Origin: a virus
Reading direction: 5' to 3' (one strand)
DNA length: 64,000 bases
Virus record (IMG/VR): IMGVR_UViG_3300032249_000373
Location: 41,871 to 105,870 of that record
In this document: positions 44,393-53,787 of the stretch, one piece after another
How the letters are laid out: every line of letters starts with the position of its first letter
How positions within the stretch are numbered: position 1 is the stretch's first letter
Program-made: the position numbers and the translations under genes
The notes under the pieces: model-generated
Seen by the model: the letters and a program-made list of their open reading frames with translations, nothing else
The model's database searches: none
What the model was told of the DNA's origin: nothing

Positions 44393-44839
44393 ATGTGGAG
44401 TGGTGATATGAAAGATATTTTTATAGTTGTTTTTGCAACATTGTCTGTTTGTTTTGCAGCCTCATACATATTGATTTTAAGACAGTCTATTAAACTTAAA
44501 AGAGATATTTCAAAACTTTTTATTGAAAAAACTTTGCTTCAAGAATATGTTGATCTAACTAAGTCTACAAAAATAAAAGAAGAATCAGATGATTCAATAC
44601 ATAAAGAAAACTTTATTAAGTTTCTTTCTGATTCTAGACTATGGGCATTTGAATATATTGAAAGTGTGCAAAAGGGTTTAACTAGGTTTGTCAATGATGT
44701 TGATGCAGACATATCACACTTTGATGAATATGGGGATGCTTTATCTATGTCAAGACCAGACTATCCCTCTATGAAAAATATTTCAAAAGCATATAAAGAA
44801 CTAAAAACATTGCTTCCAGAAGAAGATAAAGACTTATAA
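44393..44839 (+). CDS. Single-pass membrane protein
   Basis: 148 residues from the leaderless ATG; ATG 44408, with GGAG in front, is an alternative start. One hydrophobic helix (about 10-30), then a long charged coiled-coil. Overlaps the next gene by one base. Unknown function. Confidence 0.6.
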   Translation: MWSGDMKDIFIVVFATLSVCFAASYILILRQSIKLKRDISKLFIEKTLLQEYVDLTKSTKIKEESDDSIHKENFIKFLSDSRLWAFEYIESVQKGLTRFVNDVDADISHFDEYGDALSMSRPDYPSMKNISKAYKELKTLLPEEDKDL

Positions 44840-45564
44840 TGAAAAAAATAATAAATTTTTATCCAAGAGACTATGAGGTAAGTTCATTACTAGATGCCCC
44901 AACTGTAGCAAAAAAATTTGTACCTGAATGGTATAAGAGCCTTGGATCCTCCTATATAGGAAAATCAGGATTTAGTTTCCCTGGACCAAAAAAATGTATT
45001 CCATTTTTAGATACCTTTACTTCTGGATATATACATGAACTTGCATGTGACGTTGAGGTAGTTAATTCTGGGTGGAGTGAAGAAAAACAAGAAGACGTTA
45101 TAACCTACAGGTGGGCTGCATCCCATTTAAGCAAAATAAGGCCAGTAATAACAAGACAAGAAGAAAGCAATGCGCCACACACATTTCCAAAATTTTTAGG
45201 TTATCATAATATTGAGTTTCAATGGTATACAATGTGGGATGCACAGACACCACCAGGATATAGCACAATATATACTCATCCATTTAATAGGTTTGATTTA
45301 CCCTTTCAAACTATGACTGGAATTATTGATACTGACAAATGGCACGGGGCAGGGCCAGTTCCATTTTTATTAAAAAGTGGATTTCAGGGCTTAATTCCAG
45401 CAGGTACACCAATAATTCAATTCTTTCCATTTAAAAGAGAAGATTGGGAATCTAAAAAAATGGATTATGATTATAAAAGAGATATGAAGGATCAGTATTC
45501 ATTAAAAAAATTTATACAAAATGGATATAAAAAAGATTTTTGGTCAAGAAAAAATTATTCATAG
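44839..45564 (+). CDS. Unknown family protein, copy B (THPFNR family)
   Basis: 241 residues. Shares with the 37665 gene: VPEWYKSLG, CIPFLDTFTSGY, YTHPFNRFDLPF, GIIDTDKWHG, TPIIQFFPFKREDW and KKDFWSRKNY. Two diverged paralogues 7 kb apart in one phage imply different substrates or partners. See copy A. Confidence 0.65.
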   Translation: MKKIINFYPRDYEVSSLLDAPTVAKKFVPEWYKSLGSSYIGKSGFSFPGPKKCIPFLDTFTSGYIHELACDVEVVNSGWSEEKQEDVITYRWAASHLSKIRPVITRQEESNAPHTFPKFLGYHNIEFQWYTMWDAQTPPGYSTIYTHPFNRFDLPFQTMTGIIDTDKWHGAGPVPFLLKSGFQGLIPAGTPIIQFFPFKREDWESKKMDYDYKRDMKDQYSLKKFIQNGYKKDFWSRKNYS

Positions 45565-45574
45565 GAAAGGTAAA

Positions 45575-45733
45575 ATGAAAGATATATTATTGTCAACACT
45601 AACAGGTTTTGGATGTGGTGTAGTATTTGCTGCATTCAAATTGCCAGTCCCTGCCCCGCCAGTTTTTGCGGGAGTCGCAGGAATTGTAGGGCTATGGGCT
45701 GGATATGCTATACTAATTAAGGTTCTATCCTAG
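45575..45733 (+). CDS. XapX-type membrane protein
   Basis: 52 residues from ATG 45575 with GGAAAGG upstream. TGFGCGVVFAAFKLPVPAPP followed by a Gly-rich helix fits the XapX (DUF1427) family, two short membrane helices with the conserved KLPVPAPP turn. Function unknown. Confidence 0.75.
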   Translation: MKDILLSTLTGFGCGVVFAAFKLPVPAPPVFAGVAGIVGLWAGYAILIKVLS

Positions 45734-45741
45734 GAGGAAAA

Positions 45742-46026
45742 ATGAACACAGAACAACTAAAGGCACTACTTGCATCATACGGACGTTCAGTCCTTGCATC
45801 AGGCCTTGCACTATACATGGCAGGCGTAACAGATCCAAAGGATCTATGGACTGCACTTGTAGCAGCACTTGCACCAGTTGCAATTAGAGCAATCAATCCT
45901 AACGACAAGGCTTTTGGTATCTTGCCAGATGCTAAGGCTGTAGAGATGGCTCTGAAGGCTGCTAAGGCACCTGTAAAGAAGGCTGCTAAGAAGGCTGTTG
46001 CTAAGAAGGCTGCGCCAAAGAAGTAA
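45742..46026 (+). CDS. Small membrane-associated protein with histone-like tail
   Basis: 94 residues with AGGAGG upstream. N-terminal amphipathic/hydrophobic helices (about 10-50), then a Lys/Ala-rich tail (KKAAKKAVAKKAAPKK) like H1 or HU-type actinobacterial tails, which could bind DNA or acidic polymers. It is the last gene before a terminator. Confidence 0.6.
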   Translation: MNTEQLKALLASYGRSVLASGLALYMAGVTDPKDLWTALVAALAPVAIRAINPNDKAFGILPDAKAVEMALKAAKAPVKKAAKKAVAKKAAPKK

Positions 46027-46043
46027 TATTTACTTACAGAATT

Positions 46044-46071
46044 GCCAGTCTAGAGATAGGCTGGCTTTTTT
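46044..46071 (+). terminator. Rho-independent terminator
   Basis: GCCAGTCT, AGAGAT loop, AGGCTGGC (8-bp stem with one wobble), then six T. It closes the rightward block facing the leftward glycan locus. Confidence 0.9.
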
Positions 46072-46074
46072 GTT

Positions 46075-47109
46075 TTATGAGTTGATTAAGTTTATATATT
46101 TATCTCTTAATGACTCTGTTGAAAAATTAAGAAAACCAAGATCAAATGCCTCTTGTTTAATTAAATTATCTTTCTTTTCCATATACTCATCAACTGTTTT
46201 TGCAAGGGCTTTTGCATCAATATCATAGACATCAATAACAGCCTTAGCCTTAAACTCATCAATCTTACTTGCCTCTACCGTCCATTTATCAGGAAGGATA
46301 GCATTGTTTGGAGAAATGCGGGGCATAAAAACAGGTAGCCCACTAAGAAGAGCCTCATTCATAGGTAAACATAGTCCAGCATACCTTCTAGGTAATACCA
46401 TTGCATCATAGCCAGAGTATAGATCCTCTGGTTCCATTGTTGTATTGGTTTGAATAGTTAGTCGTTCATTGGTATTTCTAATACCTAAATCAGTTTGAGT
46501 TTTAATTACAACTTCGTAATCTCCCTCAGAATACTTAAGCATCTCTATAACAGAATTAGTGCCGTTTCTATCTTTAACTGCAGCCTTACCACCAATATGT
46601 AGTATGCGATTATGACTCTTTGACATATTGCTTTCTTTTGCATTCTTAAAGTTTTCATGGTTTGTTGGTGGCGGTAGATAAACAACCTTACAACTATCAC
46701 CAAAAAGTTTAACTATCTTATCCATATTCCATAGACTAGGAGCAATAAGGACATCTGGAAGTGACCACTCTGTGTGTACAAGGTTTCCAAAAAACTCATA
46801 GTTATATTGGAGTATTGTCTTAACTCCACGAGATCTTGCTATATCAATAAATCTTGGACTATAAAATGTTTCACAACTAATTACTACGTCAAGATCTGTA
46901 ATAAAGTTTGCTATTTCAGCAGTTGTTGGAAAGCCTTTTAGTGTAGCAGTATAGTTATATCCATCATACCAGTCAAAATGTTGTTTATTTTGATTAAAGA
47001 ACCTTGAATTAATAACCATAATCTTATCAGGGTTTAGCATATTTACTAATTCCCTGGTTTGATTACCAAGACCAGTATCATCACATCTTGCAATTATTCC
47101 AACTCTCAT
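46075..47109 (-). CDS. GT-B glycosyltransferase
   Basis: 344 residues. VGIIARCDDTGLGNQTREL, a two-Rossmann layout, ILHIGGKAAVKDRNG and LPRRYAGLCLPMNEALLSGL (acceptor/donor end of GT4-like enzymes) point to a retaining nucleotide-sugar glycosyltransferase. Last gene of the leftward locus; ATGA-coupled to the upstream gene. Substrate unknown. Confidence 0.78.
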   Translation of the reverse strand: MRVGIIARCDDTGLGNQTRELVNMLNPDKIMVINSRFFNQNKQHFDWYDGYNYTATLKGFPTTAEIANFITDLDVVISCETFYSPRFIDIARSRGVKTILQYNYEFFGNLVHTEWSLPDVLIAPSLWNMDKIVKLFGDSCKVVYLPPPTNHENFKNAKESNMSKSHNRILHIGGKAAVKDRNGTNSVIEMLKYSEGDYEVVIKTQTDLGIRNTNERLTIQTNTTMEPEDLYSGYDAMVLPRRYAGLCLPMNEALLSGLPVFMPRISPNNAILPDKWTVEASKIDEFKAKAVIDVYDIDAKALAKTVDEYMEKKDNLIKQEAFDLGFLNFSTESLRDKYINLINS

Positions 47110-47867
47110 TCAGAATACCCCCAAGTAAGGTCATCACTAGTATACTTTCTTGTACCCTGACGACCATCTAAATGATATGATCTTTTTATGTTTCCTTCTG
47201 GATGGTATATCCATAACTTATGCTTATTCCATCCATCATCAGAGAATACACCGTATGGAGAAATATCATCTTGAACTCTTCCGTGTGTAGTATCTTCAAT
47301 AAAAGCAAAATCTTCTACTTCTGGAAGAATAACTTTTCTATAGTATTCAACAGTAGATAGGTGTGGCCTTTGACTCCACTGAGATGTTTTCATAAATCCA
47401 TCTTCTAATCCAAACATCAAATGATTATGAGGTTCAGGTATTGATGACTCAAAATGAAATCTAATTGTATTTGCTTTTCCATACTCAATCATATCTAAAC
47501 ATTTGTCCCAATCAATCTCAACATCGGGTGTAAGTGGAGCATCTCCTTCAACATAAAGAAGGCAAGGTGTATTTATAAGATTGATAGTCTGCTTTAGCAT
47601 TGTGCTTTGATGGCTATGCTTATTAAATATAATTGGCAAAACATTTTTATATTGGTGAAGACACTTCCATAAAATTCTATTTTTGTATTCATCATAATCT
47701 TGTTTGCGATGCAATTGTTCTGATCTTAATCCATCAATTTGCATTATAATTTCATTATTAGGAAAGTGATGCCTAATAGATTTAATAGTTTCATCTATCA
47801 TGTCTGTACTTGGGTGCCCTGGAATTATTGATGTTGCAAGAATAATAGTTACATCTCTTTTATGCAT
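47106..47867 (-). CDS. GT-A-like glycosyltransferase
   Basis: 253 residues. VTIILATSIIPGHPSTDMID and PCLLYVEGDAPLTPDVEIDW fit a GT2-type start and a divergent metal motif (EGDA for DxD). The C-terminal half, with His and Asp residues, may form the acceptor site. Coupled to both neighbours. Confidence 0.62.
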   Translation of the reverse strand: MHKRDVTIILATSIIPGHPSTDMIDETIKSIRHHFPNNEIIMQIDGLRSEQLHRKQDYDEYKNRILWKCLHQYKNVLPIIFNKHSHQSTMLKQTINLINTPCLLYVEGDAPLTPDVEIDWDKCLDMIEYGKANTIRFHFESSIPEPHNHLMFGLEDGFMKTSQWSQRPHLSTVEYYRKVILPEVEDFAFIEDTTHGRVQDDISPYGVFSDDGWNKHKLWIYHPEGNIKRSYHLDGRQGTRKYTSDDLTWGYSE

Positions 47868-48732
47868 TTATCTGCCTCATAATCTTAATTCCTAGATCTC
47901 TTTTTTGTTTGATCCACCAACATACTACTTGGTGCATATTATTTGGATACTGATCTAATAGTTTTGGAACTAATTTATTAAGTTCATTCCAATTTGATAC
48001 ATAGTTAAATGGAACATTAACTCCAAACATGTTTTTATAAAAATCTGTCTGTATTCCTTTTGGATTTATTGTATCTGCTACTGGCAACGTTAATAACTCT
48101 ATTGACTCAAAAAATCTAAATGTATCTATTACTGCTGCACCAGATGGACATGGTGCAATCTTTGCACTTGCAAGTTTGGCATAGTAGTCTTTTGGTTTAT
48201 CTCCTTGTGAAAAGCCTGCTGTTGGACCATATAAAGAATTCTTTAGGGTTGGCATAACATAAGATAACTCTACCCTTCTTTGATGAGTAATCTGTCCACC
48301 AAAATAAACATCGTATTCTTTTTCTTTGTATTCTGGAGCATTTTCACCTAAATGCTGTGGAACACCAATTGGCATTTTGTTGTATGCTGCATGTTTTTTA
48401 TGAGGGTATTGAATCCATATCTCAATATTTGGATGATTAATTTTATCTACATCAAACCTAGCATTCTCATCTCCATTAATAAATAAAACAACCCTAGATA
48501 TTTTACTTAATTCTTTAGATAATCTATTTTCATTGCCAGCAGTTTGAGGTCCAGGGATTACAACAAAGGCCCTATCACTTTCTGGAATCTTTGTAACTTT
48601 TATTTGATTAATTTCATACTTATCAAATATTTCTTTTAATAATCCATAGTCCCATTTGTCATTTGCATAATCTTTTCCATCATGAGAATATAGATAAGCA
48701 TTAATTTGATTCATAGTATAAGTGAACCTCAT
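47860..48732 (-). CDS. GT-B-like glycan enzyme, exostosin-type
   Basis: 290 residues; the ATG at 48714 is also possible. YDVYFGGQITHQRRVEL and KIAPCPSGAAVIDTFRFFES resemble exostosin/GT47-like C-terminal halves, in which a conserved Cys/Gly-Asp-Arg-Phe region binds the nucleotide. It belongs to the same operon. Could be a transferase or related sugar-binding protein. Confidence 0.55.
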   Translation of the reverse strand: MRFTYTMNQINAYLYSHDGKDYANDKWDYGLLKEIFDKYEINQIKVTKIPESDRAFVVIPGPQTAGNENRLSKELSKISRVVLFINGDENARFDVDKINHPNIEIWIQYPHKKHAAYNKMPIGVPQHLGENAPEYKEKEYDVYFGGQITHQRRVELSYVMPTLKNSLYGPTAGFSQGDKPKDYYAKLASAKIAPCPSGAAVIDTFRFFESIELLTLPVADTINPKGIQTDFYKNMFGVNVPFNYVSNWNELNKLVPKLLDQYPNNMHQVVCWWIKQKRDLGIKIMRQINA

Positions 48733-49453
48733 GCTGATAGTCTAAAATTGTTTCAGTATATCCTAATCCCTTGATCCATTGTCTAAGATTATATAAAGAT
48801 TCATCCCATTGCTGCAACATAAACTCTGGGTGTCCAGATAACCAAATCTTTGGCTTATGCTCTCTAAGCACCTTCTCAGCCCCTCCTAGCACCCTCCACT
48901 CACTGCCCTCTACATCCAAGGAAATGGCGGTAGGTGGCTTAATGCCATGATCATATACACAAGAATCTATGGTAATCTGACCATAGGTTTCTCCTTCAAG
49001 GTATAGTTCTTTGAATCCATGTGCTGCTTCAATTACATCGTTAACTTCTGGTGGCCACTCATTATAATATATTCTTGAAAGATTGTTTATATTATCAGAT
49101 GCAAACCCAGGAATACAGGCAAGTGGTAAGTCTAAATTATTTGCACTCCAGAGTAGAGGAAAATGTGACCAAACTTTTGGGTTTGGTTCAAATACAACTA
49201 CTTCGGCACCCCACATTTGACATAGAGCAGCGAATTCACCTTCTTCTGCACCAACATAGTACATAACATCTCCAGAAGAAATATTTTCAGACATGTGTCT
49301 TAGTCTTGGTTTTTCCCAACCTTTAGGTTCGTACCATTCAGGGCGAGCAGCACGATGATCTGGCAAAGTAATCTCAAACTCACCATTAACTATTACTTTT
49401 TTCATCTCTGTCATTTCTGCAACCAGTCTATTAATGATACTTTTGGTGTCCAT
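48701..49453 (-). CDS. FkbM-family methyltransferase
   Basis: 250 residues. VMYYVGAEEGEFAALCQMW (SAM-binding loop), EVVVFEPNP and ISLDVEGSEWRVLGGAEKVL with KIWLSGHPE are FkbM signatures. These enzymes O-methylate sugars or other glycan parts. Overlaps its neighbours in the operon. Confidence 0.82.
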   Translation of the reverse strand: MDTKSIINRLVAEMTEMKKVIVNGEFEITLPDHRAARPEWYEPKGWEKPRLRHMSENISSGDVMYYVGAEEGEFAALCQMWGAEVVVFEPNPKVWSHFPLLWSANNLDLPLACIPGFASDNINNLSRIYYNEWPPEVNDVIEAAHGFKELYLEGETYGQITIDSCVYDHGIKPPTAISLDVEGSEWRVLGGAEKVLREHKPKIWLSGHPEFMLQQWDESLYNLRQWIKGLGYTETILDYQHEVHLYYESN

Positions 49454-50295
49454 CCAGTTAAAACTTTAAACTTTTTATTAGACGCAAGAGTTTCTTGCAC
49501 CTCACCAATTCTTGACGGGATAAACTTAACATCATTTGAAATCATATTAGCAATATCAATTATAGAATAGTTACTTCCATACCCAATGTTATATACCTCA
49601 CCAAACCCATCAGTTACTTCAGATGCAAGGATATTTGCTTGAACTACATCTGATATATGTGTAAAGTCTCTACGCTGAGATCCATCCCCAACAACTGTTA
49701 GTGGCTTACCTTCTTCATGTTGCTTTAAAAATAAACCTATAACTGGTGCATATTGACCTTTTAATGGCTGTCTATCTCCATAAACATTAAAATATCTAAG
49801 GGAGACAGTCTCAAGACCATAAAGATTATAATAGACTCTTGCAAGGTTTTCACCAAACACCTTTGCAGCAGAGTATGGTGTTAGTGGATCAGATGGCTGT
49901 GTTTCTATGTTTGGAAGAATTGCTTTCTTTCCATATGCAGAGGATGTGCTTGAATAGATAAATTTTTTTACTTTGTTAATCCTTGCAAGTTCAATAACAT
50001 TTGCAGTACCAACAGCGTTTGACTCAATAGACTTTCTTGGATTTAATATTGCAGGCTGTATTCTTGCATCTGATGCAACGTGAAACACATAGTCAATCCC
50101 ATTAAATAAATGTGCAATCTTATCGTAATCACAAATATCATACTTATAGTTATTTGCTTTTGGATTCCAATAAAATTGTTCGTGACACTCTGCTGACTCA
50201 TTATCTATACAGATAACGCTATAGCCAAGGTCTATAAGTTTATCAACAAGATTAGACCCAATGAAGCCAGCACCACCAGTTACCAAACAATTCAT
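49411..50295 (-). CDS. NAD-dependent sugar epimerase/dehydratase
   Basis: 294 residues. TGGAGFIGSNL (NAD-binding), SSTSSAYG and YSAAKVFGE (Tyr-x3-Lys catalytic), and RYFNVYGDRQ make it a short-chain extended epimerase, close to GalE or WbpP-type. It would make an activated sugar for the neighbouring transferases. Confidence 0.88.
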   Translation of the reverse strand: MNCLVTGGAGFIGSNLVDKLIDLGYSVICIDNESAECHEQFYWNPKANNYKYDICDYDKIAHLFNGIDYVFHVASDARIQPAILNPRKSIESNAVGTANVIELARINKVKKFIYSSTSSAYGKKAILPNIETQPSDPLTPYSAAKVFGENLARVYYNLYGLETVSLRYFNVYGDRQPLKGQYAPVIGLFLKQHEEGKPLTVVGDGSQRRDFTHISDVVQANILASEVTDGFGEVYNIGYGSNYSIIDIANMISNDVKFIPSRIGEVQETLASNKKFKVLTGWTPKVSLIDWLQK

Positions 50296-51248
50296 TTAAT
50301 GCCAAGTTCTTCTAGTATTGCTGTCCATCTATGAACATATGTGTGCTCTTTTTTAGTACGGTTATGACCATTGATTCTAATTCTTTCTCGTACCAAAGAG
50401 TTTTCAAGATACTGATCTATCTTATCTTTTAAGTTGTTAAAATCTCCATGCTTGTAGAATACAACTTCATCAGGCATAAAGTATTCATCTAGTCCCTTAA
50501 TTTCTGGGTAGATAGTAAATCCACCACGACCAGTAGACTCAAATAATCTATCACTAGTGTAGTAAGGATAATCAAATCCTATGTTAAGGCTATCTCCAAC
50601 TGCAATCTTGCTCTTAGCATAAATACGGTTTAGTGCATCCCCACGAATAGTTCCAGTATCTCCATCTCCACCAACATGAAGGAATCTTTTTCCATAGGTC
50701 TTTCTTAAGAAGTCAATTAGTTCTGGGCGATACTTATGTTCATGGTGATATCTCTTGCTGCCAACAAAAATAACATCGTACTCAAAGTTTTGTGTGTCAT
50801 AGTCTGGGTGAATATAGCATTCTTTATCGTATACTCCTGCAGGCATGAAGTGGCCTTTTACTGCGGTATTGTGATCAAACCAATCAGCCATAAGTTTATC
50901 TACAGTAAAGAAATGTCCAATAGTTCTATAGAAACTATCATGCTTTAGATCTTTCTGACGATCTAAACCAAACCAAAGGTCCAGATGGTATGTCATTGTA
51001 GGCACACCAGAGGCATTTAGTTGCTTAAGGACTTCATCCATTGTAATGTTACCAATGGTTTCCCAGCCATGTGTGTGTACCCAGATAAATAGATCAGAGG
51101 TTGATGCTTTTTCTAGGATGGTTTGTGTCTTGGCCTTACGCTCCTGCAATTTTGTCACGGTATGGCCTAAAGACTCTAGACTACTAGCATGATGATTCTC
51201 ACTACTATAAGATACTTCAAAATTACCAAGAAAAACTATATTAGCCAA
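50292..51248 (-). CDS. CgeB-like glycosyltransferase
   Basis: 318 residues from TTG 51248 with AAAGGGG upstream. LFIWVHTHGWETIG, YDVIFVGSKRYHHEHKYR, AKSKIAVGDSLNIGFDYPYY and RLFESTGRGGF match the CgeB/GT-B family. First gene of the glycan operon, downstream of a -10 box. Confidence 0.78.
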   Translation of the reverse strand: MANIVFLGNFEVSYSSENHHASSLESLGHTVTKLQERKAKTQTILEKASTSDLFIWVHTHGWETIGNITMDEVLKQLNASGVPTMTYHLDLWFGLDRQKDLKHDSFYRTIGHFFTVDKLMADWFDHNTAVKGHFMPAGVYDKECYIHPDYDTQNFEYDVIFVGSKRYHHEHKYRPELIDFLRKTYGKRFLHVGGDGDTGTIRGDALNRIYAKSKIAVGDSLNIGFDYPYYTSDRLFESTGRGGFTIYPEIKGLDEYFMPDEVVFYKHGDFNNLKDKIDQYLENSLVRERIRINGHNRTKKEHTYVHRWTAILEELGIK

Positions 51249-51277
51249 GACTACCCCTTTGTTTTAAATCTAAAACA

Positions 51278-51283
51278 ATTATA
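51278..51283 (-). promoter_or_regulatory. -10 box before glycan operon
   Basis: TATAAT on the - strand, about 29 bases before the TTG start of the operon and just after tRNA-Arg. Confidence 0.45.
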
Positions 51284-51284
51284 G

Positions 51285-51356
51285 CACGCCTAGAGGGATT
51301 TGAACCCCCGACAGTCTGGGTAGAAACCAGATACTCTTCCGCTGAGTTATAGGCGT
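51285..51356 (-). tRNA. tRNA-Arg (TCT)
   Basis: Acceptor ACGCCTA/TAGGCGT, anticodon stem TCTGG/CCAGA with loop TTTCTAC, T loop TTCAAAT. Reads AGA codons, frequent in AT-rich DNA. Confidence 0.92.
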
Positions 51357-51360
51357 TCAG

Positions 51361-51435
51361 TACACCAGGTAGGACTTGAACCTACGAATAGCCGAATTAT
51401 GAGTTCGGTGCCTTAACCAACTTGGCTACTGGTGC
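51361..51435 (-). tRNA. tRNA with CAT anticodon (Met or Ile2)
   Basis: Acceptor GCACCAG/CTGGTGT, anticodon stem CCGAA/TTCGG with loop CTCATAA, T stem GTAGG/CCTAC. The G-T first pair is unlike initiator tRNA. Elongator Met or lysidine-modified Ile cannot be told apart by eye. Confidence 0.9.
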
Positions 51436-51475
51436 ATAAATATAAGTATACACTTTATAGCATAACAAGTCAATA

Positions 51476-53134
51476 CTACTTTGTAACAAGCAAGCCTAAC
51501 TCTGGCAAATATAAAAACATTATGTCGGAATTATGTAAAGTCCACAATGCATCATCTAGTGTTTCTACGATTGTGTTTCCTGCTAGATTAAATGATGTAT
51601 TAAATAAAATTGGAACTCCAGTTATTTTATAAAACTCATTAATAAGTTCATAAAAGTTAGGGTTATCATCTATCGCAACTGTCTGAATCCTACAAGTTCC
51701 ATCTACGTGTGTTATTGCTGGAATTAGTTCTTTTTTGTTTTCAATGACATCAACTGCAAACATCATAAACTTTGATTCATCCATGTTGACTAAATCAAAC
51801 CATTCTTTAGCATTTTCTTTTAGTACAGATCCAGCAAATGGCCTAAACCATTCTCTTTTCTTTACTATATTAACATGATCTTTGCCATTTGGATCTCTTG
51901 GATCATATAAGATACTACGGTTTCCTAATGCACGTGGACCTGACTCAGAAGAACCTTGGTAAATTGCAACAATATTTTTTTCTGAAATAAGTTTTGCAAT
52001 ATCAAATGCAGACACACTAATCGTTTTTTCATTTTTTAAATTTTCAGCACTGTAGTTATGCTTTGGACCATAGTATATACTTTTTTGTTTATTTTTTTCA
52101 TTACTTCGTGTTAGTGTATGGTAAAGATATTTTGCTGCCCCAACAGAATTTCCAATATCCGAACACATTGGTTCAACGTATACGTTTATATCATTTGGAA
52201 TGTTTTTTAATAAATTATAGTTTGATACGCAATTTAAGAAAAATCCTCCAGACAAACAAATGTTTTTTTCTTTTGTTTTTGAAAGCAAGTCTAAAACTTG
52301 AATAACAATATTATCTTGTATATCTTTTTGTAGTTTATATGCAAAATTTGCTTTGTCCTGAAATGTTTTAAAACTATTTATATCTACATATGTACTATAG
52401 TAATCACCCTCCATTATAAATAGTTCTTTGTTTGTAACTCCATCTTTATAAATTTCTTCATTAAACTCATCTGGTATTCCATATGGAGCCAGGCCCATTG
52501 TTTTTCCAGAATCTTTTTCTGTAAGTCCAACAGCAAAAGATGCCATTTCATATATTTTTGCTTCTGAAAAAGAATTAGTAATAAATTCTTCATCGTTTAT
52601 CCAAGTTTTGCCACTAGGAAGTGGATAATTAATAGTTATTTGTTTTTGAACTAAGTCTATTTTATTTGGATATTTCATAGTAAAAGATGATGCGGTTTCT
52701 CTTCCAGGCTTGTTATTTATAAAGACTGATTCATTAGAATAGTTGACTAAAACTTCAGATCCCATTCCATCAATAACTAACACTGCAGCACTATCAAAGC
52801 CAGAATTGTAAAATGCAGTTGCTGCATGCATTTCATGATGATTGTGATAAAACTTATAAACTTCTACATCCTTTTGAGTAAAAGTTTTTGATAGTGAAGA
52901 TAAATAAAGAATATACCTTTCAATTCCTGATTCATTTGTATCATCAAATCCAGTTAGCGCAATATTGTCTACTGTGTCTGTATATTTTTTTACATAATTT
53001 AAAACTTGCATTGCGTGATGATCATATTTTATGTTTGATAGTCTCTCTCCTTGCAGATGAAACAATACTTTTCCGTCTTCTAATAAAGCAACAGAAGAGT
53101 CGTGAGGTCCTTTGTGTATTCCAAGAGTTATCAT
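51476..53134 (-). CDS. NodU/CmcH-family carbamoyltransferase 2
   Basis: 552 residues with AAGGA upstream. TLGIHKGPHDSSVALLEDGK, YHNHHEMHAATAF (metal histidines), VLVIDGMGSEV, SGGFFLNCVSNY and SESGPRALGNRSILYDPRD are family hallmarks. It is a diverged paralogue of the gene at 34298. Lying beside a sugar-modification operon, it may carbamoylate a glycan hydroxyl. Confidence 0.88.
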   Translation of the reverse strand: MITLGIHKGPHDSSVALLEDGKVLFHLQGERLSNIKYDHHAMQVLNYVKKYTDTVDNIALTGFDDTNESGIERYILYLSSLSKTFTQKDVEVYKFYHNHHEMHAATAFYNSGFDSAAVLVIDGMGSEVLVNYSNESVFINNKPGRETASSFTMKYPNKIDLVQKQITINYPLPSGKTWINDEEFITNSFSEAKIYEMASFAVGLTEKDSGKTMGLAPYGIPDEFNEEIYKDGVTNKELFIMEGDYYSTYVDINSFKTFQDKANFAYKLQKDIQDNIVIQVLDLLSKTKEKNICLSGGFFLNCVSNYNLLKNIPNDINVYVEPMCSDIGNSVGAAKYLYHTLTRSNEKNKQKSIYYGPKHNYSAENLKNEKTISVSAFDIAKLISEKNIVAIYQGSSESGPRALGNRSILYDPRDPNGKDHVNIVKKREWFRPFAGSVLKENAKEWFDLVNMDESKFMMFAVDVIENKKELIPAITHVDGTCRIQTVAIDDNPNFYELINEFYKITGVPILFNTSFNLAGNTIVETLDDALWTLHNSDIMFLYLPELGLLVTK

Positions 53135-53146
53135 TTTATTCCTTAT

Positions 53147-53536
53147 CTAAATATATCTAACTTCATCAATGATTTTATTTTTTAATGCAATCTTAATCAT
53201 ATTGTCTGAATAACTTTTTGGTTCTGGTTTAGCAGAAAAATAAACAACATAGTATAGTGTGTTATATGTTTTTATTAATGCACCATTTGCAATTGCTTTT
53301 TTTACATTATCAGTTCTTTGTGCTCCTGGTCTTTTTCCTTCTCCTACATCTCCACCTTTTGCTTCAACGTATTCAAAACCGAAATCAGAGTGTGCACGAA
53401 AATCTACTTCACAGCCAGCAACTTCAAAGCAATAATTTCTATCAATATTAGTAAAACCCCTATTGACCAAATCTGCATATACAAGTTCTTCAAAAGCGTC
53501 TCCAGACTTTTTAGATTGTGATTGAAAGTTTTCCAT
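53147..53536 (-). CDS. Small PD-(D/E)XK nuclease-like protein
   Basis: 129 residues. GDAFEELVYADLVNRGF, CEVDFRAHSDFGFEYVEAKGG carries the Glu, Asp and E-x-K residues of restriction-like nucleases, with later basic residues. TACAAT lies six bases before its ATG, so a leaderless start is likely. Substrate unknown. Confidence 0.72.
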   Translation of the reverse strand: MENFQSQSKKSGDAFEELVYADLVNRGFTNIDRNYCFEVAGCEVDFRAHSDFGFEYVEAKGGDVGEGKRPGAQRTDNVKKAIANGALIKTYNTLYYVVYFSAKPEPKSYSDNMIKIALKNKIIDEVRYI

Positions 53537-53542
53537 ATGTTT

Positions 53543-53548
53543 ATTGTA
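53543..53548 (-). promoter_or_regulatory. -10 box of leaderless type
   Basis: TACAAT on the - strand, six bases before the ATG at 53536; weak -35. Confidence 0.4.
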
Positions 53549-53553
53549 TCAGT

Positions 53554-53787
53554 TTACAAATGTATCTTGTTAACTGGCTCTTTAGACCAATGTATATAAG
53601 ATTTAATATATACTGCTCCATAGGCTATTGCTGCAAAAATAAATCCGTACTGCTTAGTAGTAATAGCATAAACCATCCATAGACATTCATTTACAAGTAA
53701 TATAAGCCAAGCCCATATAACCTTGCGTCCTACAAAAAATGTTCCTGTTACTCCTATGGCTGCCAATACCCAAGACCAGTACTGCAT
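53554..53787 (-). CDS. Small PnuC-like membrane protein
   Basis: 77 residues, three hydrophobic helices. VNECLWMVYAITTKQYGFI recalls PnuC-type transporter helices in small phage membrane proteins. Too short to be a full transporter. Confidence 0.55.
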   Translation of the reverse strand: MQYWSWVLAAIGVTGTFFVGRKVIWAWLILLVNECLWMVYAITTKQYGFIFAAIAYGAVYIKSYIHWSKEPVNKIHL

